Assembly: GCF_003952165.1 (NCBI RefSeq)
Contig: NZ_RXFT01000001.1
Coordinates: forward strand, 620,001 to 684,000
Reading direction: 5' to 3'
Origin: Variovorax guangxiensis
GTDB taxonomy: Bacteria; Pseudomonadota; Gammaproteobacteria; Burkholderiales; Burkholderiaceae_C
Length of the DNA: 64,000 nt
Both the position numbers and the translations under genes were made by a program. Under the pieces are notes generated by a model that was given only the letters and a program-made list of their open reading frames with translations, ran no database searches and was not told the DNA's origin. This document shows positions 42,747 through 50,701 of the stretch, piece after piece. Position 1 is the stretch's first letter; the number at the start of each line of letters is the position of its first letter.

Positions 42747-43679
42747 ATGAGCGCAACAGTTGGTGGTACCACCGCCCTTGGCGACAACGCCGCAAGACAG
42801 CTGGCCAATGCCACCAAGACAGTCCCCCAACTCGAGACCATCAGCCCGCGCTGGCTGACGCACCTGCTGCAGTGGGTTCCGGTGGAGGCGGGCATCTACC
42901 GCGTCAACAAGGTCAAGAACCCGGAGGCGATCAAGGTCACCTGCACGTCGCGCGAGGAAGAAAACCAGCTGCCGCGCACCTTCGTCGACTACGAAGAGAG
43001 CCCGCGCGAGCACTACCTGAACGCCGTGAGCACCGTGCTCGACGTGCACACCCGCATCTCCGACCTCTACAGCAGCCCGCACGACCAGATCAAGGAACAG
43101 CTGCGCCTGACGATCGAGACGATCAAGGAGAACCAGGAGAGCGAGCTCATCAACAACCCCGACTACGGCCTGCTGGCGCAGGTGAGCGAAGAGCAGCGCA
43201 TCTTCCCGCTGACCGGCGCGCCCACGCCCGACGATCTCGACGAGCTGCTGGCCAAGGTGTGGAAGGAGCCGGCCTTCTTCCTCACGCACCCGCTGGCCAT
43301 TGCCGCCTTCGGCCGCGAGGCCACGCGCCGCGGAACGCCGCCGCCCACGGTGAGCCTCTTCGGCTCGCAGTTCATCACCTGGCGCGGCATTCCGCTGATT
43401 CCGTCGAACAAGGTGCCAGTGGCCGATGGCAAGAGCAAGATCCTGCTGCTGCGCGTGGGTGACAAGCGCCAGGGCGTGGTGGGCCTCTTCCAGCCGGGGC
43501 TGTCGGGCGAGCAGGGGCCGGGCCTGTCGGTGCGCTTCATGGGCATCAACAACCACGCGATCGCGTCGTACCTGATCTCGCTGTACTGCTCGCTTGCGGT
43601 GCTGACGACCGACGCACTGGCGGTGCTCGACGATGTCGAGATCGGCAAGTACCACGACTACGCCGACACCTACAAGTAA
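42747..43679 (+). CDS. srpI: Family 2A encapsulin nanocompartment shell protein (SrpI-like)
   Basis: 310 residues, the usual size for SrpI-type shells with the HK97 fold. Landmarks are LPRTFVDYEESPREHYLNAVSTVLDVHTRISDLYSSPHDQIKEQLRLTIE (extended N-arm and first helix), HPLAIAAFGREATRRGTPPPTVSLFGSQFITWRGIPLIPSNKVP, and GVVGLFQPGLSGEQGPGLSVRFMGINNHAIASYLISLYCSLAVLTTDALAVLDDVEI. Family 2A shells assemble into T=1 capsids around cysteine desulfurase and, in known cases, store or handle elemental sulfur. The cargo gene follows six bases after the stop. It is not a phage capsid here, as no other phage gene is present. Confidence 0.93.
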   Translation: MSATVGGTTALGDNAARQLANATKTVPQLETISPRWLTHLLQWVPVEAGIYRVNKVKNPEAIKVTCTSREEENQLPRTFVDYEESPREHYLNAVSTVLDVHTRISDLYSSPHDQIKEQLRLTIETIKENQESELINNPDYGLLAQVSEEQRIFPLTGAPTPDDLDELLAKVWKEPAFFLTHPLAIAAFGREATRRGTPPPTVSLFGSQFITWRGIPLIPSNKVPVADGKSKILLLRVGDKRQGVVGLFQPGLSGEQGPGLSVRFMGINNHAIASYLISLYCSLAVLTTDALAVLDDVEIGKYHDYADTYK

Positions 43680-43685
43680 GCCGCT

Positions 43686-45644
43686 GTGAGCAGCATTCCA
43701 TCGATCCCGGGCGAGGCGCCGTTCGACCCGGCGGTTCTCGCGCGCATGGCCAGCGCCATGTTCTCCGCACTGCCGGGCACGCCGCCCGACTCGGTGCCCG
43801 GCGTGGCGAACGGGCTGGTGCCGGGAGCGCAGTTTCCGGCCAACGTCGCGCCCGCGGGTTCACCGCTGGCGAGCCCTGCCGGCTTCGGGCCCAGCGTGCC
43901 GGGCACGCCGATTCCGCAGGGGCAGATCCCGGGCGCCAACCTGGTGCCGGCATCGCCGACGCAGGTGCCTTCGCTCGCGAACCGCGCACCGGCGCTGGTG
44001 CCGCACGCGGTGGCGGGCAATGGCGTGCCGGACAGCGTGCTCTCGGTGGCGCCGGCGTTCGAGCCGCGCTCGGGTGGCATGGTGCAGGGCGTGCCACAGC
44101 TGAATGGGGCAGTGGCACAGCAAGCCGCGGCTTCGTCGTTCTACTTTCTGGACAACGGCTACGGGCATCCCCCGGCCGGCGCGACCCCCGTGGTCTCGCC
44201 CCCTCTCCCGCTTGCGGGAGAGGGCTGGAGTGAGGGCCAGCGGACGACGCAAGGTGCGGGGCTGCCCCTCACCCCAACCCTCTCCCCAGAGGGGAGAGGG
44301 AGTGAACCCCAGTTCTACTTCGTCGACGCGGTGCGCCTGCCCAGCGGCTTCGTCACGCCCGCCAAGCCCGATCCGCGTGGCCCCGCCGCCGTGCCTCTGG
44401 CCGGCAGCGGGCGGCATCCGCTCTTCGACATCCACGCCGTGCGGCGCGACTTCCCGATCCTGCAGGAGCGGGTGAACGGCAAGCAGCTGGTGTGGTTCGA
44501 CAACGCGGCCACCACGCACAAGCCTCAGTCGGTCATCGACCGCATCTCGTACTTCTACGAGCACGAGAACTCGAACATCCACCGCGCGGCGCACGAGCTG
44601 GCCGCGCGCGCGACCGACGCCTACGAAGGCGCCCGCGAGCGCGTGCGCAGGTTCATCAATGCGCCCGAGGTCGAAGAGGTGATCTTCGTGCGCGGCACCA
44701 CCGAGGCCATCAACCTCGTGGCAAAGAGCTGGGGCGGCCAGCACGTGGGCGAGGGCGACGAGATCGTCGTGTCGAACCTGGAGCACCACGCCAACATCGT
44801 GCCGTGGCAGCAGCTTGCCACCGCCAAGGGCGCGAAGCTGCGCGTGATTCCGGTGGACGACTCGGGGCAGGTGCTGCTCGACGAATACCGCAAGCTGCTG
44901 AACGACCGCACGAAGATCGTCGCCGTCACGCAGGTCTCGAACGCGCTGGGCACGGTGGTGCCGGTGAAGGAGATCGTCGAGCTGGCGCACCGCGCTGGCG
45001 CGAAGGCGCTGTTGGACGGCGCGCAGTCGGTCTCGCACATGCGCGTGGACGTGCAGGACATCGGCGCCGACTTCTTCGTCTTCTCCGGCCACAAGGTGTT
45101 CGGCCCGACGGGCATCGGCGTGGTGTGGGGCAGGCGCGAGGTGCTCGAAGACATGCCCCCGTGGCAGGGCGGCGGCAACATGATTGCCGACGTGACCTTC
45201 GAGAAGACGGTGTTCCAGCCGATCCCGAACAAGTTCGAGGCCGGCACCGGCAACATCGCCGACGCCGTGGGACTGGGCGCCGCCATCGACTACGTCAACA
45301 AGATCGGCATCGAGAACATCGCGCGCTACGAGCATGACCTGCTGGTGTACGGTATGGCGCAGCTCGGCGCGATTCCGGGCGTGCGGCTGATCGGCACGGC
45401 TGCCGACAAGGCCAGCGTGATGTCCTTCGTGCTCGTCGGCTACACCACCGAGGAGGTGGGGCAGGCGCTGAACGAGGAGGGCATCGCGGTGCGCACCGGC
45501 CACCATTGCGCGCAGCCCATCCTGCGCCGCTTCGGCGTGGAAACCACGGTGCGGCCCTCGCTGGCCTTCTACAACACCTTCGACGAGATCGACCGGCTGG
45601 TGGCGGTGGTGCGGCGGCTCGCGTCGCAGCGGCGCGCGGGCTGA
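43686..45644 (+). CDS. Encapsulin cargo cysteine desulfurase (SufS-like) with long disordered N-terminus
   Basis: 652 residues, about 245 longer than a plain SufS. The catalytic part starts near residue 246 (LFDIHAVRRDFPILQERVNGKQLVWFDNAATTHKPQ), with the PLP Lys470 in SGHKVFGPTG and the persulfide Cys608 in TGHHCAQPILRRF. The N-terminal 245 residues are Pro/Gly/Ala-rich and predicted disordered, as in known family 2A cargo-loading domains. They include LARMASAMFSALPG and two similar motifs, SFYFLDNGYG and QFYFVDAVRL. Between these motifs a palindromic repeat (44199-44304) is translated in frame (residues about 172-207). The start is a GTG six bases after the srpI stop. Confidence 0.92.
   Translation: MSSIPSIPGEAPFDPAVLARMASAMFSALPGTPPDSVPGVANGLVPGAQFPANVAPAGSPLASPAGFGPSVPGTPIPQGQIPGANLVPASPTQVPSLANRAPALVPHAVAGNGVPDSVLSVAPAFEPRSGGMVQGVPQLNGAVAQQAAASSFYFLDNGYGHPPAGATPVVSPPLPLAGEGWSEGQRTTQGAGLPLTPTLSPEGRGSEPQFYFVDAVRLPSGFVTPAKPDPRGPAAVPLAGSGRHPLFDIHAVRRDFPILQERVNGKQLVWFDNAATTHKPQSVIDRISYFYEHENSNIHRAAHELAARATDAYEGARERVRRFINAPEVEEVIFVRGTTEAINLVAKSWGGQHVGEGDEIVVSNLEHHANIVPWQQLATAKGAKLRVIPVDDSGQVLLDEYRKLLNDRTKIVAVTQVSNALGTVVPVKEIVELAHRAGAKALLDGAQSVSHMRVDVQDIGADFFVFSGHKVFGPTGIGVVWGRREVLEDMPPWQGGGNMIADVTFEKTVFQPIPNKFEAGTGNIADAVGLGAAIDYVNKIGIENIARYEHDLLVYGMAQLGAIPGVRLIGTAADKASVMSFVLVGYTTEEVGQALNEEGIAVRTGHHCAQPILRRFGVETTVRPSLAFYNTFDEIDRLVAVVRRLASQRRAG
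44199..44304 (+). repeat. Palindromic REP-like element translated inside the desulfurase gene
   Basis: Two hairpin arms in inverted orientation: CCCTCTCCCGCTTGCGGGAG plus AGGG (44201-44224) with GGAGTGAGGG, and CCCCTCACCCCAACC with CCCTCTCCCCAGAGGGGAG (44265-44300). The same kind of paired element lies in the intergenic region at 63549-63660. Here it keeps the frame open, encoding PLPLAGEGWSEG...LTPTLSPEGRG, a well-known translation product of this repeat class. Confidence 0.85.
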
Positions 45645-45661
45645 AGCCTGGTCAGTGAAGG

Positions 45662-46672
45662 TCAGTGCGTTGGCCCGAGGTGGCGGCTGAAGAAGGCCGC
45701 TACCTCGGCGTTGAATGCCTTGTGGAAGGCGATTCGGTCGAAGCCGGGCGCGTCGCGGCAGATCTCGATCCTGGCGTCGAGCTGTGCTTGCGAGCACGGT
45801 GCGAGAAAACCGAAGTGTTCGGCCTTGTCGGCCACATGCCATTCGGGCGCCACAGGCAGGTTGCCGCGAACGGCTGCCACGCTCTCGGGCGTGACGCCGT
45901 CGCCGCCGTAGGTCGACGCCCAGAGCTCGATCGGGATCTTCACGTTCTTCAGGCCCCGGGCGTCGAAGAGCATGCCGAGCGGGTCGGCGATCACGGCCGC
46001 CTTGATGCGGGTGTCGTGCGTCAGCGGCGTGGCCAGCAGTTCCTGGAAGCCCTGTTTCACCCATTCGCACGCCTTGCCGTCGGGCTGCGTTGCGCACGGT
46101 GATGAGGGCAGCGGCGGCAGCCGTTCGAAGTCCGGCCGCGCTCCCGCGAGCACGAGGCCCGTGTAGCCGCCCCTCGAAAATCCGTAGAAGCCGATCCGGT
46201 CGGCCGCGATCCTGCCGTGCGCGGGCCACTTCTGGAGCATGTGGTCGATCAGCCGCTTGATGTCGGTGGTTCGCGTCGCCAGCGCGACGATCCTGTCGTC
46301 CGGGCCGCCACGGAGCTGGAAGTTGTCTTGCGAATGGCTGATGGCCGCGACGATGAAGCCCGCGTCGGCGAGCGCCTGCGCCGTGTCGTGATGGCCGAGG
46401 AAGGAGCCGCCGTAGCCGTGCGAGATCACGATGAACGGCAGCCGGGCGTTGCCCGGCGGGAGCGGACAGTCCCGCACGCCCTGGATCGTGTTGCGGCCCA
46501 GCTTGATCTCGCCCGCGGGTGCGGCGCACGGTGTCCATACGGCGCCCTGCATGGCCGGGCCTTCGCGGTCGGCAGGTATATCGATGGTGCTGAAGCCGGC
46601 GGCATGGGCGAACACCGCCGACAGGCATGCGGCGGCGAGGCAGAAGGGGCGCAGAAGATGGAGGAGGCGCAT
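45662..46672 (-). CDS. Exported alpha/beta hydrolase (dienelactone-hydrolase-like)
   Basis: 336 residues. A signal peptide (RPFCLAAACLSAVFAHA) is followed by an alpha/beta fold with VISHGYGGSFLGHHDTAQALADAGFIVAAISHS (oxyanion region), nucleophile motif GFSRGGYTG, and a C-terminal His in DKAEHFGFLAPCS. It is a periplasmic or secreted esterase/lipase-like enzyme; the substrate is unknown. It is convergent with the desulfurase gene (17 bp apart) and divergent from the flavoprotein gene at 46778. Confidence 0.85.
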   Translation of the reverse strand: MRLLHLLRPFCLAAACLSAVFAHAAGFSTIDIPADREGPAMQGAVWTPCAAPAGEIKLGRNTIQGVRDCPLPPGNARLPFIVISHGYGGSFLGHHDTAQALADAGFIVAAISHSQDNFQLRGGPDDRIVALATRTTDIKRLIDHMLQKWPAHGRIAADRIGFYGFSRGGYTGLVLAGARPDFERLPPLPSSPCATQPDGKACEWVKQGFQELLATPLTHDTRIKAAVIADPLGMLFDARGLKNVKIPIELWASTYGGDGVTPESVAAVRGNLPVAPEWHVADKAEHFGFLAPCSQAQLDARIEICRDAPGFDRIAFHKAFNAEVAAFFSRHLGPTH

Positions 46673-46777
46673 TGCCCCAGTGTGCGGCGCCAGCCGGCGA
46701 GCCGCTTAGCAGGCTTTGCGGTCTTCGCAGGCCGCCGCGCTATGCTTGCGATTGTTAACAACGTTGCCTGCCTTCGC

Positions 46778-48136
46778 ATGTCCCTGTCCCAAGCTTCTTC
46801 TCCCGCGCCCCGGGCCGCCGACGAATCCTGCGACGTGCTGGTCGTCGGCGGCGGTCCCGCCGGATCGACCATCGCCACGCTGCTGGCACGGCAGGGCCGC
46901 AAGGTGGTGCTGCTTGAGAAGGCGCACCACCCGCGCTTTCACATCGGCGAATCGCTGCTGCCCGCGAACGTGGAGCTGTTCGACAAGCTCGGCGTGCGCG
47001 ACCAGGTCGAGAAGATCGGCATGCCGAAGTTCGGCATCGAGTTCGTCTCGCCCGAGCACGAGCACCGCAGCTATGTGGAATTCGGCGAGGGCCTGGACAA
47101 GTCGCTCGACTCGGCCTGGCAGGTCCGCCGCTCGGAGCTGGACGAGCTTCTGTTCCGCAACGCCGCCACCTGCGGCGCGCAGGCCATCGAAGGCTGCAAG
47201 GTGCGCGACGTGGCCTTCGACGCCGAGGGCGCGACGGTCCAGGCCGAGATGGACGACGGCGCGCGCCGCAGCTGGCGCGCCCGCTTCGTGGTCGATGCCA
47301 CCGGCCGCGACACGCTGCTGGCCAACAAATTCCGCTGCAAGCAGAAGAACCCCGACCACAACAGCACCGCGCTCTTCGGCCACTTCACCAACGCCGAGCG
47401 GCTGGAGGGCAAGAAGGAAGGCAACATCAGCATCTGCTGGTTTCCGCACGGCTGGTTCTGGTTCATTCCGCTGGCCGACGGCACCACCAGCGTGGGCGCG
47501 GTCTGCTGGCCGTACTACCTGAAGACGCGCGACAAGCCGCTCAAGGAGTTCTTCTACGACACCATCGCCACCTGCCCGGTGCTGGTGGACCGCCTGAAGA
47601 ACGCCACGCTGGTCGACGACGCGGTGCATGCCACCGGCAACTTCTCGTACTCCAGCACGCACGCCACGGGCGAGCGCTACCTGATGCTGGGCGATGCCTT
47701 CACGTTCATCGACCCGATGTTCTCCTCGGGCGTGTACCTCGCGATGCACAGCGCCTTCGACGGCGCCGAACTGGTGGCGACAGCGCTCGACAAGCCGGCC
47801 CAGCTGGCCGCTGTACGCAAGGGCTTCGAAGCCATGATGCGCAAGGGCCCGCGCGAGTACTCGTGGTTCATCTACCGCGTGACCAACCCGACCATCCGCG
47901 ACATGTTCATGCATCCGGGCAACCCGTTCCGCGTGAAGGAAGGGCTGATGACGCTGCTGGCCGGCGACATCTACCGCGGCACGCCGATGCGCGGCCCGGT
48001 CGGCATGTTCAAGGTGCTGTACTACCTGATCTCCATCGGCAACATGCGCCGCACCTGGGAAGGCTGGAAGCGCCACCGCTTCAACATCCGCGACATGGGG
48101 ATGCTGAAGGGCGAGACGATCCTCAAGTCGGACTGA
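46778..48136 (+). CDS. Flavin-dependent halogenase-like FAD oxidoreductase
   Basis: 452 residues. FAD motif VLVVGGGPAGSTIATLLARQGRKVVLLEK, then HPRFHIGESLLPANVELFDKLGV, and the second FAD motif RYLMLGDAFTFIDPMFSSGVYLAM. It also has WFWFIP (residues of FPHGWFWFIPLADG), matching the W-x-W-x-I-P signature of flavin-dependent halogenases. The family also includes geranylgeranyl-reductase-like and plain monooxygenases, so halogenation is not certain. It stands alone with no biosynthetic cluster around it. Confidence 0.82.
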   Translation: MSLSQASSPAPRAADESCDVLVVGGGPAGSTIATLLARQGRKVVLLEKAHHPRFHIGESLLPANVELFDKLGVRDQVEKIGMPKFGIEFVSPEHEHRSYVEFGEGLDKSLDSAWQVRRSELDELLFRNAATCGAQAIEGCKVRDVAFDAEGATVQAEMDDGARRSWRARFVVDATGRDTLLANKFRCKQKNPDHNSTALFGHFTNAERLEGKKEGNISICWFPHGWFWFIPLADGTTSVGAVCWPYYLKTRDKPLKEFFYDTIATCPVLVDRLKNATLVDDAVHATGNFSYSSTHATGERYLMLGDAFTFIDPMFSSGVYLAMHSAFDGAELVATALDKPAQLAAVRKGFEAMMRKGPREYSWFIYRVTNPTIRDMFMHPGNPFRVKEGLMTLLAGDIYRGTPMRGPVGMFKVLYYLISIGNMRRTWEGWKRHRFNIRDMGMLKGETILKSD

Positions 48137-48791
48137 GCGACAGGGCCAGTGTCACCGCGTGGGCGGTGCCGGGCACGGGACTGCTGAGCACGTCGATGCC
48201 CAGGTCGGCGAGCGTATCGGCCACGGGGGCCATCGAGGCCTGGGCCAGCACGACGACGTCGGCCTCGATTGCCGCCGCACGGATCGCGCCAGCCAGTGTC
48301 TCGATGTAGCGCGCGTGGGCTCCGGCTTCGAAATGCGGCCATGCGTCCTCGACGAACAGCAGGGCCGGCTGGACGGCGATTCCAGCGTTCTGTGCGGCGG
48401 AAAGAATCAGGGCCTTCGTAGGCGCCAGCGTGCTTTCGAGCGCTGCGGCGATCAGCACGCGAGGCCCGGTGCGAACGGCCTTGTCGGCCATGGCCCGGTC
48501 GATGCGCAGGGCTCTGAATGCATCGCCGGAGGGCGTGCGTTCCGCGATGGCGCCGATGGTCGAGCAGGTGCACACCACGACCTTTGCGCCGCCCGCGGCG
48601 GCTTCGCGCATCGCCTCGTTGACGCGGGCGATGAGGTCGGCGTCGTCGACGCCGGTGACGCGCGCGTCAGCCAGCAGCTCTTCGCGCACCACGTGCCGCA
48701 CACGCAGCGCGGGAGCGTTCTCGCGCGCCAGCCGCTCGAATGTCGGCACGTGGACCTGTGCCGTGTGCAGGAAGGCGAGCGCGTCTTTCAT
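48123..48791 (-). CDS. Asp/Glu racemase-like protein
   Basis: 222 residues. It has the Asp/Glu racemase layout with two cysteine-type positions: GAKVVVCTCSTIGAIAE holds the first catalytic-type Cys. The second-half motif VVLAQASMAPVAD has Gln-Ala-Ser where the second catalytic Cys usually stands, so it may be an inactive or one-base isomerase. The 3' end overlaps the flavoprotein gene tail by 14 bp on the opposite strand. It lies 7 bp after panE-like 48799 on the same strand, so the two are probably one operon. Confidence 0.75.
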   Translation of the reverse strand: MKDALAFLHTAQVHVPTFERLARENAPALRVRHVVREELLADARVTGVDDADLIARVNEAMREAAAGGAKVVVCTCSTIGAIAERTPSGDAFRALRIDRAMADKAVRTGPRVLIAAALESTLAPTKALILSAAQNAGIAVQPALLFVEDAWPHFEAGAHARYIETLAGAIRAAAIEADVVVLAQASMAPVADTLADLGIDVLSSPVPGTAHAVTLALSLSPT

Positions 48792-48798
48792 CGGATCC

Positions 48799-49740
48799 TC
48801 AGACAGCCGCGGCAGCCTCGCGTGCGCGTCGCGCCTCGTAGGCCTTGAGGTGCACGTAGGCGGTGCGCAGCACGGTGGGCACCGTGGCGTTGCCGGGCGC
48901 TGCGCGGCTCAGCAGGTCGCCGACGATGTGATCGGCTTCCACGGCCGCGCCGCGCGCCATGTCCTTGTACATCGAGGCCGTCATCGGCGAGCCGGCGGCC
49001 GTGATGATGGTTCGGCCGCGCTGCGCGGCGGCGGGACGCGGCGCGAAACCATTGTGGGCGGCGATGGCGCAGCACTCGTCGAAGATCGACAACGCCACGT
49101 CCTGCCCGCCGGCGGCCACGATGTCGCCGATGGAGGCGTGCATCAGGCTGGTGAGGCCGGCGGCCGAGGCGATGAAGACCCACTTCTCCCACATGTCCTG
49201 CGAGATGTTCTCGCTGGCGGTGGCATCGAACTTCGCGCCGGCGAACTGCGCCGCGATGGCGTCGACCCGCGCCGAGCGGCCGCCCGCGCGTTCGCCGAAG
49301 CTCAGGCCGTGCATGTCGTTGAGATGCAGCACGCGGCCTTCGTCGTCGAGGGTGGCGGAGATCATGCACAGTCCGCCCAGCACGCGCTCGCTGCCGAATC
49401 GCTCGGCAAGCCTGTCGATGTGGCTCATGCCGTTGAGCAGCGGGAGGATCACGGTGTTCGGGCCCACGGCTGGCGCGAAGGAGTCCATGGTCGAGCCGAG
49501 GTCGTAGGCCTTGCTGCCGACCACGATCACGTCGTAGGGGCCGTCGATGCCGTCGGCCAGCACATGCTTCGGAGATGGCAACTGCAGGTTGCCGAAGGGG
49601 CTCTGCACCACCAGCCCGGTCTTGGCGAGCTGGGCCGCGCGGCGCGGGCGCAGCAGGAAGGTGACGTCGCGTCCCGCCTCCAGCAGACGGCCGCCGAAAT
49701 AACCACCGAGTGCGCCGGCACCCACCACCAGAAATCTCAT
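48799..49740 (-). CDS. 2-dehydropantoate 2-reductase family protein (PanE/ApbA-like)
   Basis: 313 residues. Rossmann NADP motif MRFLVVGAGALGGYFGGRLLEAGRDVTFLLR, then YDVIVVGSKAYDLGS, ILPLLNGMSH and ENISQDMWEKWVFIASAAGLTSLMHASIGDI (ketopantoate-reductase C-terminal domain with catalytic Lys). It may reduce ketopantoate or another 2-keto acid. The neighbouring racemase-like gene and the lack of pan genes suggest a different substrate. The ATG at 49740 was chosen; the frame extends further upstream without similarity. Confidence 0.88.
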   Translation of the reverse strand: MRFLVVGAGALGGYFGGRLLEAGRDVTFLLRPRRAAQLAKTGLVVQSPFGNLQLPSPKHVLADGIDGPYDVIVVGSKAYDLGSTMDSFAPAVGPNTVILPLLNGMSHIDRLAERFGSERVLGGLCMISATLDDEGRVLHLNDMHGLSFGERAGGRSARVDAIAAQFAGAKFDATASENISQDMWEKWVFIASAAGLTSLMHASIGDIVAAGGQDVALSIFDECCAIAAHNGFAPRPAAAQRGRTIITAAGSPMTASMYKDMARGAAVEADHIVGDLLSRAAPGNATVPTVLRTAYVHLKAYEARRAREAAAAV

Positions 49741-50076
49741 CGCGTTTCGCTCCTGTATTCGACAGAGGAAAAAAGACCGGCCGCGATGATGCCCGGGATC
49801 GCCGCAGCCTGCTTCGAGCGGGCGCCTTCCCTGGCTGTCGGCGGCGGGCAAATGGCAAGAGGTGGAACACGCGCGGGCGGTCCGGCACATGATGCGCGAT
49901 GGCATCGTCCGGCAGGCCTGGGCGCAGGGCAGGTTCGACATGCCCCGAGCGCATCGATCGCGAGGCAGCGATCGGGTGCCACGGTGTAAATGCATGAACT
50001 TTTCCGGATAAGGTCTTGGGCGCTTCGCATAATCGCGTTCGTCATTTCCGACCCCCTCATCAAAGGAGCTTCACCC
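49741..50076. other. 336 bp without a complete gene
   Basis: No start-to-stop frame here looks real. One plus-strand frame from about 49795 to 49990 reads as ordinary protein (SGRLPWLSAAGKWQEVEH, then MMRDGIVRQAWAQGRF). It starts after a stop and has no ribosome site, so it may be a gene remnant. The last 80 bp before 50077 are AT-richer and should hold the promoter of the FMN reductase gene (AAAGGAG ribosome site at about 50062-50068). Confidence 0.4.
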
Positions 50077-50631
50077 ATGGCACAGACCCGCATCGCCGTC
50101 ATCGTCGGCAGCCTGCGCAAGGATTCGTTCAACCACAAGCTGGCCCTCGCGCTGGCGCAGCTCGCGCCCTCGGACTTCACTTTCGAAAGCCTGCGCATCG
50201 ACGACCTGCCGCTGTACAACCAGGACGACGACGCCAACCAAGCCGCTTCGGTGAAGCGCCTGAAGACCGAGATCGCGGCGGCCGACGGCCTGCTGTTCGT
50301 CACGCCCGAGTACAACCGCTCCATTCCCGGCGTGCTGAAGAACGCCATCGACCACGCCTCGCGCCCCTACGGCCAGAGCGCCTGGGCAGGCAAGCCGGCC
50401 GGCGTGGTCGGCATCTCGGTCGGCGCCATCGGCACCGCGCTGGCGCAGCAGCATCTGCGCAACATCCTGGCCTACCTCGACGTGCCCACGCTTGGCGCCC
50501 CCGAAGTGTTCCTGCAGGCCAAGGACGACCTGTTCGACGACAAGGGCCACATCGGCAACGAGGGCTCGAAGAAGTTCCTGCAGGGCTGGATGGACAAGTA
50601 CGTGGCCTGGGTGAAGAGCCACTCGGCCTGA
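50077..50631 (+). CDS. NAD(P)H-dependent FMN reductase / quinone reductase (ChrR/YieF-like)
   Basis: 184 residues, flavodoxin-like fold. Marks are IAVIVGSLRKDSFNHKLALAL (FMN phosphate loop), LPLYNQDDD, LLFVTPEYNRSIPGVLKNAIDHASRPYGQSAWAGKPAGVVGISVGAIGTALAQQHLR. ChrR-type enzymes reduce quinones, chromate and azo compounds and protect against oxidative stress. A shared bidirectional terminator separates it from azoR. Confidence 0.9.
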   Translation: MAQTRIAVIVGSLRKDSFNHKLALALAQLAPSDFTFESLRIDDLPLYNQDDDANQAASVKRLKTEIAAADGLLFVTPEYNRSIPGVLKNAIDHASRPYGQSAWAGKPAGVVGISVGAIGTALAQQHLRNILAYLDVPTLGAPEVFLQAKDDLFDDKGHIGNEGSKKFLQGWMDKYVAWVKSHSA

Positions 50632-50652
50632 GATTCCGCGCAGGCCGGAACG

Positions 50653-50679
50653 AAAAAACCGCCCATCGGGCGGTTTTTT
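50653..50679. terminator. Bidirectional rho-independent terminator
   Basis: Perfect stem AAAAAACCGCCC-ATC-GGGCGGTTTTTT, with a T-tract in either direction. It serves the FMN reductase (plus) and azoR (minus), which converge here. Confidence 0.92.
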
Positions 50680-50701
50680 CATGGTGCGAGGCTGAACGTG
50701 C

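Noticed and set aside
42747..43679. Reading the HK97-fold shell gene as a phage capsid
   Set aside because: No portal, terminase, tail or integrase genes are near, and the next gene is the typical cysteine desulfurase cargo; family 2A encapsulin fits better.
43860..46628. A 922-residue open frame on the minus strand opposite the desulfurase
   Set aside because: It is the antisense of srpI cargo and hydrolase genes in GC-rich DNA; its composition (His/Arg/Ala-rich) has no domain motifs, while the plus-strand gene has all catalytic residues.
46778..48136. A halogenated natural-product cluster around the flavoprotein
   Set aside because: Neighbouring genes are a hydrolase, a racemase-like protein and a keto-acid reductase, with no carrier protein, synthase or resistance gene.
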